64,000 bases of DNA from Roseibium album. GTDB taxonomy: Bacteria; Pseudomonadota; Alphaproteobacteria; Rhizobiales; Stappiaceae. Each line of letters starts with the position of its first letter. Within the stretch, counting starts at the first letter, position 1. The stretch lies in the NCBI RefSeq assembly GCF_001404515.1, contig NZ_CXWE01000001.1, positions 372,001 through 436,000 of the forward strand, read 5' to 3'. The position numbers and the translations under genes are program-made. This document shows positions 63,720-64,000 of this stretch, piece by piece. Under the pieces are notes generated by a model, which was not told the origin of the DNA, did not search any database, and saw only the letters and a program-made list of their open reading frames with translations.

Positions 63720-64000
63720 TTAATGTTCGAGCCTGCGGGCGCTGGCGGAAACATCATTTTGTTCTGGGGCAGGTGCTTCGGTCGCCGCTTCCGATTTGCC
63801 GAAAATCTGCGGATAGGCCTTTTTCGTAAAGGGATAGATCAGTTGACCGCGAAGGCTCTGCTTCATGTTGTCCGTAACACCCGTGGGAACGTCACAGGGT
63901 CCTGGAACACGACAGGTGCCGAACATCTGGTCCCAGAGCGAGAATACGGTTGCGAAATTGGTGTCGAAGGCCCTTGGGTCGGTCGCATGGTGCCAGCGGT
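63720..64000 (-). CDS. Sterol desaturase/fatty acid hydroxylase family protein, C-terminal part only
   Basis: The minus strand is open from the window edge to a TAA at 63720-63722 and gives the last 92 residues. It begins RWHHATDPRAFDTNFATVFS, then LWDQMFGTCRVPG, which contains the last His box and the conserved WDxxFGT of this family. The tail is charged, with SEAATEAPAPEQNDVSASAR. The N-terminal part lies outside the window. It is the second enzyme of this family in the window, next to the complete copy at 55039. Confidence 0.82.
   Translation of the reverse strand, partial: RWHHATDPRAFDTNFATVFSLWDQMFGTCRVPGPCDVPTGVTDNMKQSLRGQLIYPFTKKAYPQIFGKSEAATEAPAPEQNDVSASARRLEH

Overview
The window is a gene-dense chromosomal stretch of an alphaproteobacterium. 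The clearest lineage markers are a GcrA cell-cycle regulator with a full CtrA-type site (TTAA-N7-TTAA) in its promoter, the gene order phoR-pstSCAB-phoU-phoB with long PstC and PstA proteins, a DctPQM TRAP transporter, and many PAAT-type ABC transporters and FCD/GcvA-like regulators. The mix suggests a marine heterotroph of the Stappiaceae (Roseibium/Labrenzia-like); that family name is an inference from gene content, not from a marker gene. No rRNA, tRNA, CRISPR array, intact insertion sequence or prophage was recognised.

Layout. 1-9466 is a catabolic region: the N-terminal part of a maleate isomerase-like gene, a TRAP transporter (dctPQM) with a divergent GntR regulator, then an enolase-superfamily enzyme, an aldehyde dehydrogenase and a GMC flavoprotein in one operon with a divergent LysR regulator. 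9474-12123 holds a fatty acid cis/trans isomerase (cti) and a small membrane protein. 12328-14977 has two adjacent FAD amine oxidases of the PuuB type. 15012-18728 holds small stress-type genes: a ClbS/DfsB-like protein, a MarR operon, and an ArsR-SRPBCC pair. 18897-25698 is housekeeping: a DnaJ-class chaperone, a surface lipoprotein, pdxH, corA, a 47-residue conserved-looking small protein, two membrane proteins and an MBL hydrolase.

26701-34728 is the complete phosphate regulon: phoR, then a double Pho box, pstS, pstC, pstA, pstB, phoU and phoB. It is followed by a secreted von Willebrand A protein with four C-terminal beta repeats. 36906-44979 is an uptake-and-catabolism module. Its enzymes resemble EutB, EutC and DoeB of ectoine breakdown, and they sit with an aminotransferase, a four-gene PAAT ABC transporter and a YheO-type regulator. 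The ectoine ring hydrolase DoeA/EutD is absent, so the substrate is probably not ectoine itself.

45061-49240 holds gcrA, and divergently argD-argF-hslO, whose leader carries a terminator-like hairpin. 49418-54247 is an RND efflux pair whose pump has an enlarged central linker. 54251-56724 has an alpha/beta hydrolase, a sterol desaturase-family protein and a periplasmic binding protein. 57377-63574 is the most unusual part: a SARP/TolB-like/TPR regulator, a PAP2/vanadium-haloperoxidase-family protein that starts with eight Gly-Gly-Ile repeats, a subtilase without a signal peptide, and an SGNH-like hydrolase. The window ends inside a second sterol desaturase-family gene.
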